Shown here in pieces: positions 41,906 through 50,795 of a stretch of DNA of 53,303 bases (positions within the stretch are counted from its first letter, which is position 1; every line of letters begins with the position of its first letter). The position numbers were made by a program, and so were the translations under genes. The stretch covers positions 1-53,303 of the forward strand of contig JAQWSX010000116.1 of the NCBI GenBank assembly GCA_029242935.1, given 5' to 3'. The notes under the pieces were generated by a model that saw only the letters and a list, made by a program, of their open reading frames with translations, searched no databases and was not told the DNA's origin. This DNA is from Akkermansiaceae bacterium (GTDB lineage: Bacteria; Verrucomicrobiota; Verrucomicrobiia; Verrucomicrobiales; Akkermansiaceae).

Positions 41906-42420
41906 CACTCAGTCTCCACATCAAAGTCCAAATCCTTCCCCGCCGACAAATCAAGAAAAAGGAAATTTGTGCCATTTTCAGCCCCATGATAAGCTTCTTT
42001 GTCGTGAATTAAGGGAATCTTCGAACTACCACGAGACATTCCCATCATGACCACTCTGGTTCGTTTTAAGCCACTGGCACGGTGATTCCAGAAATAACTC
42101 GATCCAGTCTGGCGATAATCCTCGTGATCAGCCGGACATTGAAAAACCTCAGGCCCATCCACATAGGGACGAAGGACTTCTTCAAGAACATTGTTTCCAC
42201 CGGAGTGCGACTTCCGCCCCATCTTAATCCCTGGGAAAAGGTTGCCGTTTTCACCAAGATAACTTTCAAGAGCTATACCCAAACCCCGGAGTCTTGAAAG
42301 GCATTTTGTCGATTGCGCAGTGGATTTCATCCCCCCAAAAATGGGCAAGCCAACACCTGCAAGCGCAATCATGATACCAACCACCACAACGAGTTCCGTC
42401 ATCGTAAAACCTCGCCTCAT
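41905..42420 (-). CDS. Type II secretion-like pseudopilin (prepilin-type leader)
   Basis: The 171-residue protein has a class III leader MRRG followed by FTMTELVVVVGIMIALAGVGLPIFGG, with Glu at +5 and a hydrophobic helix. The soluble part (KCLSRLRGLGIALESYLGENGNLFP, then FQCPADHEDYRQTGSSYFWNH) matches the large family of prepilin-type proteins common in Verrucomicrobia and Planctomycetes. Two Cys could form a disulfide. It is not near the main gsp genes. Instead it overlaps an unknown membrane protein gene (4 bp) and an ABC exporter gene. Confidence 0.88.
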   Translation of the reverse strand: MRRGFTMTELVVVVGIMIALAGVGLPIFGGMKSTAQSTKCLSRLRGLGIALESYLGENGNLFPGIKMGRKSHSGGNNVLEEVLRPYVDGPEVFQCPADHEDYRQTGSSYFWNHRASGLKRTRVVMMGMSRGSSKIPLIHDKEAYHGAENGTNFLFLDLSAGKDLDFDVETE

Positions 42421-43040
42421 AGCCCTACTTTTGGTTTGGCAAATCCCTGAACAACTTCACCAACAGCATCCATGAATGGAAGGAGCGACATCTTGATGTC
42501 AGCGGAAGCCCCCTGATAATAGGCGCTAAAACCCTTACTAATGACCACTTTTAAAATCTCAGGATCTTCTTCCTTTAAACGGGCAAGGGCCTCAGCACCT
42601 TTTCCGTCCGACATATCCCGAACCGATCTCTCCACCATTTTTTGACGCTCTTCGGAAGGCATTTCATCGAGTGATTCCATGAGTCTCTCCATGTTCTCGT
42701 TGAAAATCAAATCGACGAAGTGGAGCTTTTCCTCCTTGGAAAAGCGAAAAAACATTTCGATAACATCTCCCTGCTCGTCGAGCTGCTTTCGCTGTCTCAA
42801 ATCAAGCCGGTTGAGTGTCCCGGCAATTTCATCGATCCTTTCTAAACGCTTCTCACTTCTCACTTCCGAGTAGTTGGCCGTTCCCTCAACCGACCAGTCC
42901 TCAAACTCGGCTTGGTTAATCATCCCTGACACCTTCCCCGGAGTCGCTTTCCTGGCACCACTCCAACTAGTAATCCCCCATACCCCAGCCCAGATTAAAC
43001 CCAGTACAATTGCGCCCCGAATCAGAGTTTCTTTGTTCAT
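42417..43040 (-). CDS. Membrane-anchored protein of unknown function
   Basis: I do not recognise this 207-residue protein. It has one N-terminal membrane span (about 8-26, RGAIVLGLIWAGVWGITSW) and an otherwise soluble helical part with many charged residues (DLRQRKQLDEQGDVIEMFF, KLHFVDLIFNENMERLMESL, EERQKMVERSVRDM). The soluble part should face the periplasm. It is the first gene of the overlapping cluster with a pseudopilin and an ABC-2 exporter and follows murJ by 53 bp. A role with those neighbours is inferred from the overlaps only. Confidence 0.65.
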   Translation of the reverse strand: MNKETLIRGAIVLGLIWAGVWGITSWSGARKATPGKVSGMINQAEFEDWSVEGTANYSEVRSEKRLERIDEIAGTLNRLDLRQRKQLDEQGDVIEMFFRFSKEEKLHFVDLIFNENMERLMESLDEMPSEERQKMVERSVRDMSDGKGAEALARLKEEDPEILKVVISKGFSAYYQGASADIKMSLLPFMDAVGEVVQGFAKPKVGL

Positions 43041-43093
43041 TTCAGTTGAATTCTAACCTCATTCTCTAACGGCGCAAACGATCATCGAGGTCG

Positions 43094-45079
43094 TTACTTT
43101 CGAAAGGCGGACTTGAGCTCAGCGATACTGGTCACCCTTAAAGAAAGCACTCCAATCCCATAAATGGTAGCCCCAAAGCCCACCAATATTGCTGTCGAAA
43201 TCGCTTTCGCCCATGGCCCTGCATCCATCCAGCCAGCCATCAGTGCTTTTACCCCCAACAATCCGAGAGCCATCACTAGGCTAGCGACCACCATTCCACG
43301 AAGCCGCCGCCAATTCTCGCTCTCCAAGGTCACAAATCCCCGCAAACCAATCCAAAGTAAAACAACATTTACCCAGGCCGAAATCGAGGTCGCGATCGCG
43401 ATCCCAACATGCCCAAAAAAGGGAAAGAGAAACAAACTGCATACAATATTCACAAGCACCGTAATTCCAGCCATCCACATCGGCGACTTGGTATTCTCTC
43501 GCGCGAAGTATCCCGGCTGCAGTACTTTGATTAGCACATACCCCGGTAATCCTATCGCAAAAGCTCCAAGCGCTCGTCCAGTTTGGAAAGAATCCGAAGC
43601 GGTAAATGTTCCCCTCTCGAAAATGACCGAGATAATCTCTTGCGGAATCACCATCAACGCAATCGCCGCTGGCACGGTCACAATCATCGCCAACTCCAGC
43701 CCACTTACCATTGTTGCACGTGCTTCACTCTCCTTGTCACTGTGAAGCAATCTCGTGATTTCTGGTAGCAGAACCATACCAAAAGCAATTCCAATCATCC
43801 CAAGCGGCAGTTGGTAGATCCGATCCGCATAGTAAATGTAAGAAATCGCTCCCTGTTGAAACGACGCCACGATTCCCCCGACCAGCAAGTTGATTTGCTG
43901 AATTCCAGCGGCTATGACGCCGGGACCCATTAGGACCAAAAGCCTCTTAAATCCGGGATCAAAAACTGGCTTCTTCAAAACCACAGGCAAACCGGCTCGT
44001 AAACACACCCACCAAAGCACACCCAACTGCAAGAATCCCGCGAGCGCCACGCAGCAAGCCAGCGCAACTCCTCGCCACTCGACAAACTGCACCAGTCCCA
44101 ACAACCCACAAAGGAAAACCAAGTTTAGGATAACGGGCGAAAAAGCTGGCGCTGCAAACTTTTTCAAGGTCGTCAACACTCCGCTAAGATGCGCCACCAG
44201 CGCCATACAAAGCAGATAAACGAAGGTGATTTGTGATAGCTTAACTGTCAGATCATAGGCTCCCGGATCATTGTTATAGATCGCCAGCTCTCCGTCTCCC
44301 GATGCCATCCCCTTGAACACCGCATAATCGTGATCCGGAGGAAGAGGGACCCGTAGGAGCCCCTCGTCATTCACAAGCCAGCTCCCATCTTTAAATATCT
44401 GATCACGGGCAGCTTCTATCTTGAATTTTTGATCTTCCTCGGTATCAGTCTCCCTCCACTCAACCTCTCCGTTATTCTTAAGGCTCTCGAAAATGATCGA
44501 AGCCAGCTCAACTTCTTTACCTTCCGCTTTGACCTCTCCACCGAAAACCTCACCAAGAACATCAAAGAAAGCAGGATTACCTCGTCTAACTACGCTTAGA
44601 TTTTCAAAACTGGCTTCACCTTCTTTCGTCTCCAAATAAACCGCTTTGGCACCTCGCAAAGGAATCCGAAACTCTATCGCCTCACCACCAAGCCTTTCTT
44701 CAGCTTTAGGCAAAAACCCAGGCACTACCACCAACATGATCGCGGCCATCAGGGGAATTGCCAAAAGAGTTAGCAGCCCAAGTGTCCCTAACAAAATCGT
44801 GAAGGCATTATTGGCAAACTGCATTGCCGAATTACACCCGTCCATCGTGACCCTTTTCCCGAACAAAGGGATGAAAGCCGCATTGAAGGCACCTTCGCCG
44901 AAAATACGGCGAAACATGTTCGGAAAACGAAAAGCTGCAAAAAAGGCATCCGCCACAACCCCGGTCCCCAAAAACCGCGCGATCAAGATATCACGCATCA
45001 CGCCCAAGATCCGGCTCATCAGGGTGAACCCGGAGATCGTCATCAAAGAGCGAAGCATGCGGGGGAAGAATGGATTCAA
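43094..45079 (-). CDS. murJ: Lipid II flippase MurJ with a large periplasmic insertion
   Basis: The 661-residue membrane protein belongs to the MOP-type MurJ family, which flips the peptidoglycan precursor lipid II across the inner membrane. The start SLMTISGFTLMSRILGVMRD and ADAFFAAFRFPNMFRRIFGEGAFNAAFIP are strong MurJ signatures, with positively charged residues lining the cavity. Usual members have about 510-530 residues. The excess is a charged insertion at about 122-273, in the external loop between TM3 and TM4 (after VVVPGF, before LTVKLSQITFVYLL). It looks soluble and mixed alpha/beta. The remaining 11-12 spans are intact. Confidence 0.95.
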   Translation of the reverse strand: MNPFFPRMLRSLMTISGFTLMSRILGVMRDILIARFLGTGVVADAFFAAFRFPNMFRRIFGEGAFNAAFIPLFGKRVTMDGCNSAMQFANNAFTILLGTLGLLTLLAIPLMAAIMLVVVPGFLPKAEERLGGEAIEFRIPLRGAKAVYLETKEGEASFENLSVVRRGNPAFFDVLGEVFGGEVKAEGKEVELASIIFESLKNNGEVEWRETDTEEDQKFKIEAARDQIFKDGSWLVNDEGLLRVPLPPDHDYAVFKGMASGDGELAIYNNDPGAYDLTVKLSQITFVYLLCMALVAHLSGVLTTLKKFAAPAFSPVILNLVFLCGLLGLVQFVEWRGVALACCVALAGFLQLGVLWWVCLRAGLPVVLKKPVFDPGFKRLLVLMGPGVIAAGIQQINLLVGGIVASFQQGAISYIYYADRIYQLPLGMIGIAFGMVLLPEITRLLHSDKESEARATMVSGLELAMIVTVPAAIALMVIPQEIISVIFERGTFTASDSFQTGRALGAFAIGLPGYVLIKVLQPGYFARENTKSPMWMAGITVLVNIVCSLFLFPFFGHVGIAIATSISAWVNVVLLWIGLRGFVTLESENWRRLRGMVVASLVMALGLLGVKALMAGWMDAGPWAKAISTAILVGFGATIYGIGVLSLRVTSIAELKSAFRK

Positions 45080-45122
45080 CCCGCATCAAGCTCAAGCAAG
45101 GCTTTGCTAAAAGGCAAAATGC

Positions 45123-45638
45123 CTAAAATGGCCAGAACCAGAATTTACGGCCAGGCGCCTTCCGTTGGTATTGTCCATCGCCCACGCTTAACACCTCTAC
45201 CCTTACTTGGGTCAGTCCATCATCCTTAAAGCCAAGTTTCGAGGCAGCCCGGGGTGTCACATCGATGATTCGGCCTGCAATGAAGGGTCCACGGTCGTTG
45301 AGCCGCATTTTGAGAACTTTTCCGTTGTAAAGATTGGTCACTTTTACGCGGCAAGGAATCGGAAGCGTTTTGTGAGCGCCTGAGATATCGAAACGCCCCA
45401 CCCGCTCTCCGAGGGAGGTGTTTCCCCGTTTGAGGCCAAAAAACTTACTCTCGTCATACCACGAGGCAACGCCCTCTTCTGAATAGTGGAGAGCACGCTC
45501 CACACTCATTGGTTGATAATGTTGCCCGCGAATATTGTAACCACGGGTTTGATAGCCGCTGTAATCAGGAGATCCGCATGAAACCAGAAGCAAGGCCAAC
45601 GGCAAAGTTACCACGGCAAATAGTGGAGGGACTCTCAT
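45123..45638 (-). CDS. rlpA: RlpA-like lipoprotein (double-psi beta-barrel)
   Basis: The 171-residue lipoprotein has the signal MRVPPLFAVVTLPLALLLVSC with a good lipobox (LVSC). The mature part has the RlpA double-psi barrel: EGVASWYDESKFFGLKRGNT, then LPIPCRVKVTNLYNGK and RLNDRGPFIAGRIIDVT. In RlpA the conserved Asp and the DRGPF region form the site that cuts naked glycan strands at the septum. The ATG at 45638 starts 1 bp after the hup stop and gives a proper signal; an ATG at 45650 is possible. It lacks the C-terminal SPOR domain of E. coli RlpA. murJ follows by 43 bp. Confidence 0.92.
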   Translation of the reverse strand: MRVPPLFAVVTLPLALLLVSCGSPDYSGYQTRGYNIRGQHYQPMSVERALHYSEEGVASWYDESKFFGLKRGNTSLGERVGRFDISGAHKTLPIPCRVKVTNLYNGKVLKMRLNDRGPFIAGRIIDVTPRAASKLGFKDDGLTQVRVEVLSVGDGQYQRKAPGRKFWFWPF

Positions 45639-45639
45639 C

Positions 45640-45960
45640 CTATCCAACATCCCTCGCCTTGATCTCAGGCAACGTCCGAGCCACCTTCTCCTTGAGAGCT
45701 TTTCCGACCTGAAACTTGACCACGGCGCGGTCGGGAATTTTGATCGTCGTAGCAGGATCCTTAGGATTTCGCCCGGGCCTTCCCTTAGCGATCCTAGTTT
45801 CAAAGGTTCCAAAATCACGAATAACGACATTATTTGCAGTCGCCAGTTCGCGTGAAACAATATCGACGACGAGGTGTAGCATCTTTGAGGAGAGAGCCTG
45901 AGTCACTCCTAACTCGTCGCTTACTTCTTGGATAATTTCTTTTTTAGTAAAATTTGCCAT
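45640..45960 (-). CDS. HU/IHF-family DNA-binding protein
   Basis: The 106-residue protein is a full HU/IHF fold: TKKEIIQEVSDELGVTQALSSKM, then NNVVIRDFGTFETRIAKGRPGRNPKDP (the DNA-clasping arm with its conserved GRNP tip) and FQVGKALKEKV. It packages and bends DNA as a dimer. It is about 12-15 residues longer than E. coli HU at the C-terminus (ARTLPEIKARDVG). A near-consensus promoter lies just upstream. Confidence 0.95.
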   Translation of the reverse strand: MANFTKKEIIQEVSDELGVTQALSSKMLHLVVDIVSRELATANNVVIRDFGTFETRIAKGRPGRNPKDPATTIKIPDRAVVKFQVGKALKEKVARTLPEIKARDVG

Positions 45961-45987
45961 AATTTGGGGAAGAATTACCGCAACATT

Positions 45988-46015
45988 ACGATACTAGCAA
46001 GGGGCACTCTGTCAA
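45988..46015 (-). promoter_or_regulatory. Sigma-70 promoter of the HU gene
   Basis: On the minus strand a perfect TTGACA (46015-46010), a 16-base spacer and TATCGT (45993-45988) lie about 28 bases before the HU ATG at 45960. This is the best vegetative promoter seen in the window. It probably drives hup and rlpA. Confidence 0.6.
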
Positions 46016-46058
46016 AAAACTTAAGAAACCTAACATATTGTTTTGATGAGGCTACTGA

Positions 46059-46964
46059 TCAGATCTCTTCAGTCGTTCTGAAGTGAAGCTTTACGACTTC
46101 CACCAGCTTTTCTTTGCCGAATTTCCGTATGAATTCACGCGCGATTTCTTTGACGGCAGAGCCAGCTCCCAACGAGAGTTCCAAGCCTACTTTTTCGGAC
46201 ACTCGATCCATCCAGTCCAAAAAACTTTCCCGAGCCAAAATAGATGCGGCCGCTACCGCGATGTCATTTTCCGCTTTGGTTCGTTCTTCAAGCTTCAGCC
46301 GCACACCCCGATTTTTCAGCTCTCTTGTGATCAAGGGAGCTTTGGTGAATTGATCCGACAAAGCCCTACCACAGGATGGAACCCGAACTGACAAATCCTT
46401 AATTACCGTTGCGTGCCCTCTCGCCAGCATACGATTCACGTTATGATACTCCTCGTAGAGCAAGTTATACCGAGCGGGAGCCCATCTGACCACCTTGTAT
46501 CCACCTCCAACTTCAGCCCGAATCCTAGTAGCCAGTTCCCGAATCCTCTTCCCCGAGCCAATTCTTTTGCTGTCCATAATACCAGCATCTAGGAGAGCGC
46601 GCGTGATCTCACGATTCGTATAAACTCCGGCCACCACAAGCGGCCCAAAATAATCCCCCTTGCCGCTCTCATCAATTCCGAAGTGAGGCTCAAACATCTC
46701 CGCCTGCCAATGCTCCTCATACCCCAAACGCGCCTCCCCCACCACTTCGGGCTCGAGAATAAATTTCACAAAATCTTCAGTCTCCTTTCCTTGCACCAAA
46801 ACTTTCGGCCCTTTCCGATAAACCGTGACGTTAAGTTTCCCTCTTTTGGCCGAATAAAGAGCATGCTCCTTCTCCTGAAAATCAAAGCCGTCCCTCGACA
46901 AGCAGTCCTTCAAAATCGCAACCTGCTCATCTGACAGAGCCAGAGTATAAGTGACTTTTCCCAT
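46059..46964 (-). CDS. rnhC: Ribonuclease HIII
   Basis: The 301-residue enzyme cuts RNA in RNA-DNA hybrids. The N-terminal TBP-like substrate-binding domain (VTYTLALSDEQVAILKDCL to ALYSAKRGKLNVTVYRKG) marks RNase HIII rather than HII. The catalytic domain has the Asp-Glu site in GIDESGKGDYFGPLVVAG, a further Asp in GIMDSKRIG, and KAENDIAVAAASILAR. The ATG at 46964 begins the TBP-like domain; upstream in-frame ATGs and other starts only add a basic stretch. It is divergent from mutY with 92 bp between. Confidence 0.96.
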   Translation of the reverse strand: MGKVTYTLALSDEQVAILKDCLSRDGFDFQEKEHALYSAKRGKLNVTVYRKGPKVLVQGKETEDFVKFILEPEVVGEARLGYEEHWQAEMFEPHFGIDESGKGDYFGPLVVAGVYTNREITRALLDAGIMDSKRIGSGKRIRELATRIRAEVGGGYKVVRWAPARYNLLYEEYHNVNRMLARGHATVIKDLSVRVPSCGRALSDQFTKAPLITRELKNRGVRLKLEERTKAENDIAVAAASILARESFLDWMDRVSEKVGLELSLGAGSAVKEIAREFIRKFGKEKLVEVVKLHFRTTEEI

Positions 46965-47056
46965 TCGCAGAAGAATCCTAGCGCGCTTTACCCGAATTCC
47001 CAATGCTGGATTTGCGTTGGCCCGTATAGCCTCCATCCTTAAGCTTCCAACGAAGC

Positions 47057-48082
47057 ATGGAAAAACCCAGCGCACAACACCATCCAGTTAAGAATAAGCG
47101 ACGATTCCGGAACACTCTCCTCAAGTGGTTTCAAGCAAACGCCAAATCCTATCCTTGGAGAGAAACAACCGATCCATGGTCAATCCTCGTATCCGAGATC
47201 ATGCTTCAGCAGACCACCGTGACCTCAGTTCTCGCCAATCGCCGCTTCGAAAATTTTCTACAAGAATTTCCTAATATCAAAACTATCGCTATTGCGTCGG
47301 AAGAGAAAATTCTACGGGCTTGGGAAGGCCTCGGTTATTACAATCGCGTTCGCAATCTTCAAAAAGCTGCCCAAACCGTCTTGCATGATTTTGAAGGTAA
47401 ATTTCCCTCCGACGCTGAGACCCTCGAAACCCTTCCCGGAATTGGCCGCTACACTGCCGGAGCTGTGAGTAGCTTTGCCTTCGATCACCCCGCCCCCATC
47501 GTCGATGGCAACATCGCTCGAGTCCTTTCCCGACTTTTGGATTACCACAAAGAAGTCGACTCCACCGAAGGACAAAAAATCATCTGGGAGACCGCCACCG
47601 AACTCCTCGATCCATCAAAGGCTAGACTTTTTAATTCGGCCCTCATGGAACTCGGCCAAACAATTTGCTCTCCCAAATCTCCGACCTGTCTCATCTGTCC
47701 GGTCCGTAACTTTTGTCAGACAAAAACCCCTAGTTGCCTTCCCGTCAAAAAGCCTCGTAAAAAATTCGTCCAAATTGATGAACATGCTTTTTTCTGGTTT
47801 GAGAAGAACCAGATTCTCCTTTCAAAAGGCCATGATTCTCGCCGTAAAGGATTTTGGAAGCTTCCTCTTCGCTCACCGGAGGAGTGCGCACACTTAGAGC
47901 TTCTCAGCCAGCATTGCTACACCATTACCCACCACAAAGTCACCTTACACCTTTATCACGCTCAACCGCCCCACCTTCTCGAGGGCGAAAAATACCACCT
48001 TATTTCAGAACTTTCGAACCTACCCATCGCCACCCCCATCCGAAAGATCCTCGACCAAAAAGCTATGGAGCTTGGGCTCTAG
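47057..48082 (+). CDS. mutY: A/G-specific adenine DNA glycosylase
   Basis: The 341-residue glycosylase removes adenine paired with 8-oxoguanine. The HhH-GPD domain has the catalytic Glu in VSEIMLQQTTVTSV, LPGIGRYTAGAVSSFAF and the catalytic Asp in PIVDGNIARVLSR. The iron-sulfur ligands follow as CSPKSPTCLICPVRNFC. The C-terminal MutT-like lesion-recognition domain (about 240-335, HAFFWFEKNQILLSKG and CYTITHHKVTLHLY) is present. E. coli has QTQV where this has QTTV, a small change in the DNA-binding loop. Confidence 0.97.
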   Translation: MEKPSAQHHPVKNKRRFRNTLLKWFQANAKSYPWRETTDPWSILVSEIMLQQTTVTSVLANRRFENFLQEFPNIKTIAIASEEKILRAWEGLGYYNRVRNLQKAAQTVLHDFEGKFPSDAETLETLPGIGRYTAGAVSSFAFDHPAPIVDGNIARVLSRLLDYHKEVDSTEGQKIIWETATELLDPSKARLFNSALMELGQTICSPKSPTCLICPVRNFCQTKTPSCLPVKKPRKKFVQIDEHAFFWFEKNQILLSKGHDSRRKGFWKLPLRSPEECAHLELLSQHCYTITHHKVTLHLYHAQPPHLLEGEKYHLISELSNLPIATPIRKILDQKAMELGL

Positions 48083-48257
48083 TCCGAGTAAAACTTACCT
48101 ATCATGCCGCTTCGCCAAGTTTCCCTAATCTTGGTATAACATCTTGAAAAAACTCTCAGAGTAAGCCGGCCGTATCAGACCGAGTTGGTGTAAGAGCTGA
48201 TGGTAAGAATTGCGACAGAGCAGCTGAAAAGCCAAAGAAGGAACCAGAAAACAGAGC

Positions 48258-48986
48258 TCATGATTGGAATTGGTAGCGCACTGCCGCCGCCATCCAAATC
48301 ACAGCAGTCTCGGTCCGCAAAACAAGTTCACCCAAACTTACCGGGGTAAATCCCGATTCAAAAATCCTTTGATATTCTTCTGACGAGAAATCGCCCTCCG
48401 GACCCACCATCATCACCACGCGTTCCGGAACCTCCAATTCTGCAAGTAGTGCCTTCAGCGCCTTGGTCTCGGAAGTCAGAGCTCCGACAATTCTAGTTCC
48501 ACCGGATTCAATTTCCTCCAAGTAATCATCAAGCGATGCGGGCACCATCACTTCAGGTAAATAATTCTGCCCACACTGCTTGCAAGCCTCAAGCAATGTC
48601 CGCTGCCACTTATCCCGCTTCGACAAGGCCTCGCCAGCCATAAATCGAACGTTCCCTTGATCACTTACCAGTGGCTGAATCCGGTTCACTCCCATCTCAA
48701 CCGCTTTCTGTAAAATGAGGTCAAAACTCTTCCCCTTCGGAATCCCAACCGCAACCTCAAGCTGCGGCAACACTGCTGGAAACCTTCTCGTATCGAATAA
48801 TTCCAGACGCGATTCATTTTTGGAAATCGCGGAAATCCTAGCGTCAGCTTCTCTCCCATTCCCATCAAAAATGGTAACATTATCCCCGACCTGCTTTCGC
48901 ATCACCCGAAAACAATGATGCGCCTCGTCACCTCTTAATGTGGGATCTTCACCCCACTGGTCAGACGATAGAAAAAAGCGATCCAT
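48258..48986 (-). CDS. rsmE: 16S rRNA m3U1498 methyltransferase
   Basis: The 242-residue SPOUT enzyme methylates 16S rRNA U1498. The N-terminal PUA-like domain includes GDEAHHCFRVMRKQVGD and IFDGNGREADARI. The knotted C-terminal domain carries the SAM site MVGPEGDFSSEEYQ and SLGELVLRTETAVIWMAAAV. The ATG at 48986 is preferred; a GTG overlapping the dnaJ stop by one base is also in frame. It follows dnaJ directly, an order common in many bacteria. Confidence 0.96.
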   Translation of the reverse strand: MDRFFLSSDQWGEDPTLRGDEAHHCFRVMRKQVGDNVTIFDGNGREADARISAISKNESRLELFDTRRFPAVLPQLEVAVGIPKGKSFDLILQKAVEMGVNRIQPLVSDQGNVRFMAGEALSKRDKWQRTLLEACKQCGQNYLPEVMVPASLDDYLEEIESGGTRIVGALTSETKALKALLAELEVPERVVMMVGPEGDFSSEEYQRIFESGFTPVSLGELVLRTETAVIWMAAAVRYQFQS

Positions 48987-48994
48987 CTTACGCA

Positions 48995-50149
48995 CTAGCT
49001 ATCGAAAAAGCGTTTTGCCTTTTCAAAAAACGACTCCTGCACCGGCGAATTCTTCTCGCCAATCGACTCAGTGAACGCCTCCAGCCTTTCACGCTGATCA
49101 GAGCTAAGTCTAGTGGGAACCTCTACCTGGACCTCAACATGAAGATCACCTTTACCCCGTCCATTTAGAGCAGGCATTCCACGATCACGCAGCCGGAAGG
49201 TCGTTCCGCCTTGCGTGCCAGCAGGAACTTTCATAGTTGCACTCCCAGTCAAAGTTGGCACCTCCAACTCACCACCCAGAGCAGCCGTTGAAAATGGCAA
49301 GGGAACCTCGCAATAAAGATCATCACCGTCACGCTGAAACACATCGTGATCGCGAAGATGCAGGAAAACATACAAATCTCCCGCCGAACCACCACGCATC
49401 CCCGCATCGCCTTTACCGGTCGAACGAAGTCGAGTCCCGTCATCAACTCCAGCCGGAATTCGGATGCTCACCCGCTCGGGCGCTTGCTTGCGACCATCAC
49501 CCCCACAGTTCCCGCAAGGATCCGCAATATTTTGGCCAGCGCCCCGGCAATCAGGGCAAGTCGCCTGCTGAATGAAAATCCCGCGTTGTTGCCCCACCAC
49601 ACCTCGTCCGCCGCATGTGCTACAGGTATTAGTCCCGGCGCTGCCCGATTTCGACCCTGAACCAGAACACTTTCCGCAACTCGCGTACTTTTCAATTTCA
49701 AGCTCCTTCTCGACCCCTTCGGCCGCCTCTTCCAAAGTGATTTCAAGATCATATCGCAAATCACTTCCGCGTTTCTTCCCAGACCGATCTCGGCGACGAC
49801 CTCCCCCACCTCCGAACAGATCATCGAACATACTTCCACCACCTCCTCCACCGAAGACTTGACTAAAGATGTCCATTGGATCGTGGAACCCTCCACGACC
49901 TCCTCCTCCGCCCCCGCCCCCGCTCTTGAAGGCCGCGTGACCGTAGCGATCATAGGCAGCCCGCTTCTCCTCATCGCTAATCACCTCGTAGGCTTCGCCA
50001 ATCTCTTTGAACTTTTCCTCAGCCTTCGGATCGTCCGGATTCTGATCCGGGTGATGTTTCATCGCTAACTTGCGATAAGACTTCTTAATTTCGCCTTGGG
50101 AGGCATCCCGAGCAACCCCCAGCACCTCGTAATAATCGCGCTCAGCCAT
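48995..50149 (-). CDS. dnaJ: Chaperone DnaJ
   Basis: The 384-residue co-chaperone delivers unfolded proteins to DnaK and stimulates its ATPase. The J domain has the HPD triad ([11 protein letters not shown]). A Gly-rich linker follows ([14 protein letters not shown]). Four zinc-binding CxxCxGxG repeats are visible ([32 protein letters not shown]). The C-terminal substrate domains and dimerisation end complete the protein. Its ATG overlaps the grpE stop by one base (TAATG). No CIRCE element is seen before grpE. Confidence 0.98.
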   Translation of the reverse strand: MAERDYYEVLGVARDASQGEIKKSYRKLAMKHHPDQNPDDPKAEEKFKEIGEAYEVISDEEKRAAYDRYGHAAFKSGGGGGGGGRGGFHDPMDIFSQVFGGGGGGSMFDDLFGGGGGRRRDRSGKKRGSDLRYDLEITLEEAAEGVEKELEIEKYASCGKCSGSGSKSGSAGTNTCSTCGGRGVVGQQRGIFIQQATCPDCRGAGQNIADPCGNCGGDGRKQAPERVSIRIPAGVDDGTRLRSTGKGDAGMRGGSAGDLYVFLHLRDHDVFQRDGDDLYCEVPLPFSTAALGGELEVPTLTGSATMKVPAGTQGGTTFRLRDRGMPALNGRGKGDLHVEVQVEVPTRLSSDQRERLEAFTESIGEKNSPVQESFFEKAKRFFDS

Positions 50150-50748
50150 TACTCAGGTCCCCCTTCATTTTCAGCTCCCTCTTCGGAAGATTTCTCCATC
50201 CCCTTGGCCACAATCACCGCTGCTGCTCGTAACAAACGATCATGCAGCATATAGCCCTTACGCTTTACAAAAAGAATCTCTCCCGCCTCGGCTCCTTCTT
50301 TTTCTTCCTCGGCGACCGCCTCATGGTAATTGGGATCAAAAACTCCCTCGGCACCGACTTCTTTCACACCCTGGGCAGAAAGAAAATCATCCAGCTGGCC
50401 TTGCACCATCGCCATTCCCTTGTAAATCATCGAATCCTGCTCCTGCTCCGCCATCTGCAGACCCATCGAGAAATTATCGAAAACCGGGAGCAATTCCTCG
50501 ATTAAACCGGACCGTGCAAATCGCAAATCCTCGGAACGCTCGCGAGCCATTCGCTTGCGGTAGTTATCCAGATCGGCTGCCGCACGGATCGCCGCTTCCT
50601 TCCACTTCATCGCCTCAGCTTCTGGAGTCAAGGGAACCTCAGGAGCCTCCTCCTCAGGATTCTCTTCATTTTCATTGTCTTTAACAACTTCTTCGGTCGC
50701 TTCGGCGTCTTCCTCAACGACTTCAGTTTCCTGATCGTGATCTTGCAT
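50149..50748 (-). CDS. grpE: Nucleotide exchange factor GrpE
   Basis: The 199-residue protein helps DnaK release ADP. A long acidic disordered tail (about 1-45) precedes the dimer-forming helix with [26 protein letters not shown] and the C-terminal beta domain ([33 protein letters not shown]), both diagnostic for GrpE. The ATG at 50748 is chosen over a TTG four codons upstream. It is translationally coupled to dnaJ. Confidence 0.97.
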   Translation of the reverse strand: MQDHDQETEVVEEDAEATEEVVKDNENEENPEEEAPEVPLTPEAEAMKWKEAAIRAAADLDNYRKRMARERSEDLRFARSGLIEELLPVFDNFSMGLQMAEQEQDSMIYKGMAMVQGQLDDFLSAQGVKEVGAEGVFDPNYHEAVAEEEKEGAEAGEILFVKRKGYMLHDRLLRAAAVIVAKGMEKSSEEGAENEGGPE

Positions 50749-50795
50749 GGCGGGAACCAATACCGTCCCCCCACCAATGTCAACCCGTCGCTTTA

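Noticed and set aside
48083-48257. Possible small RNA or short gene between mutY and rsmE
   Set aside because: I found no frame with a family match, no hairpin with a T tract and no promoter-like pair.
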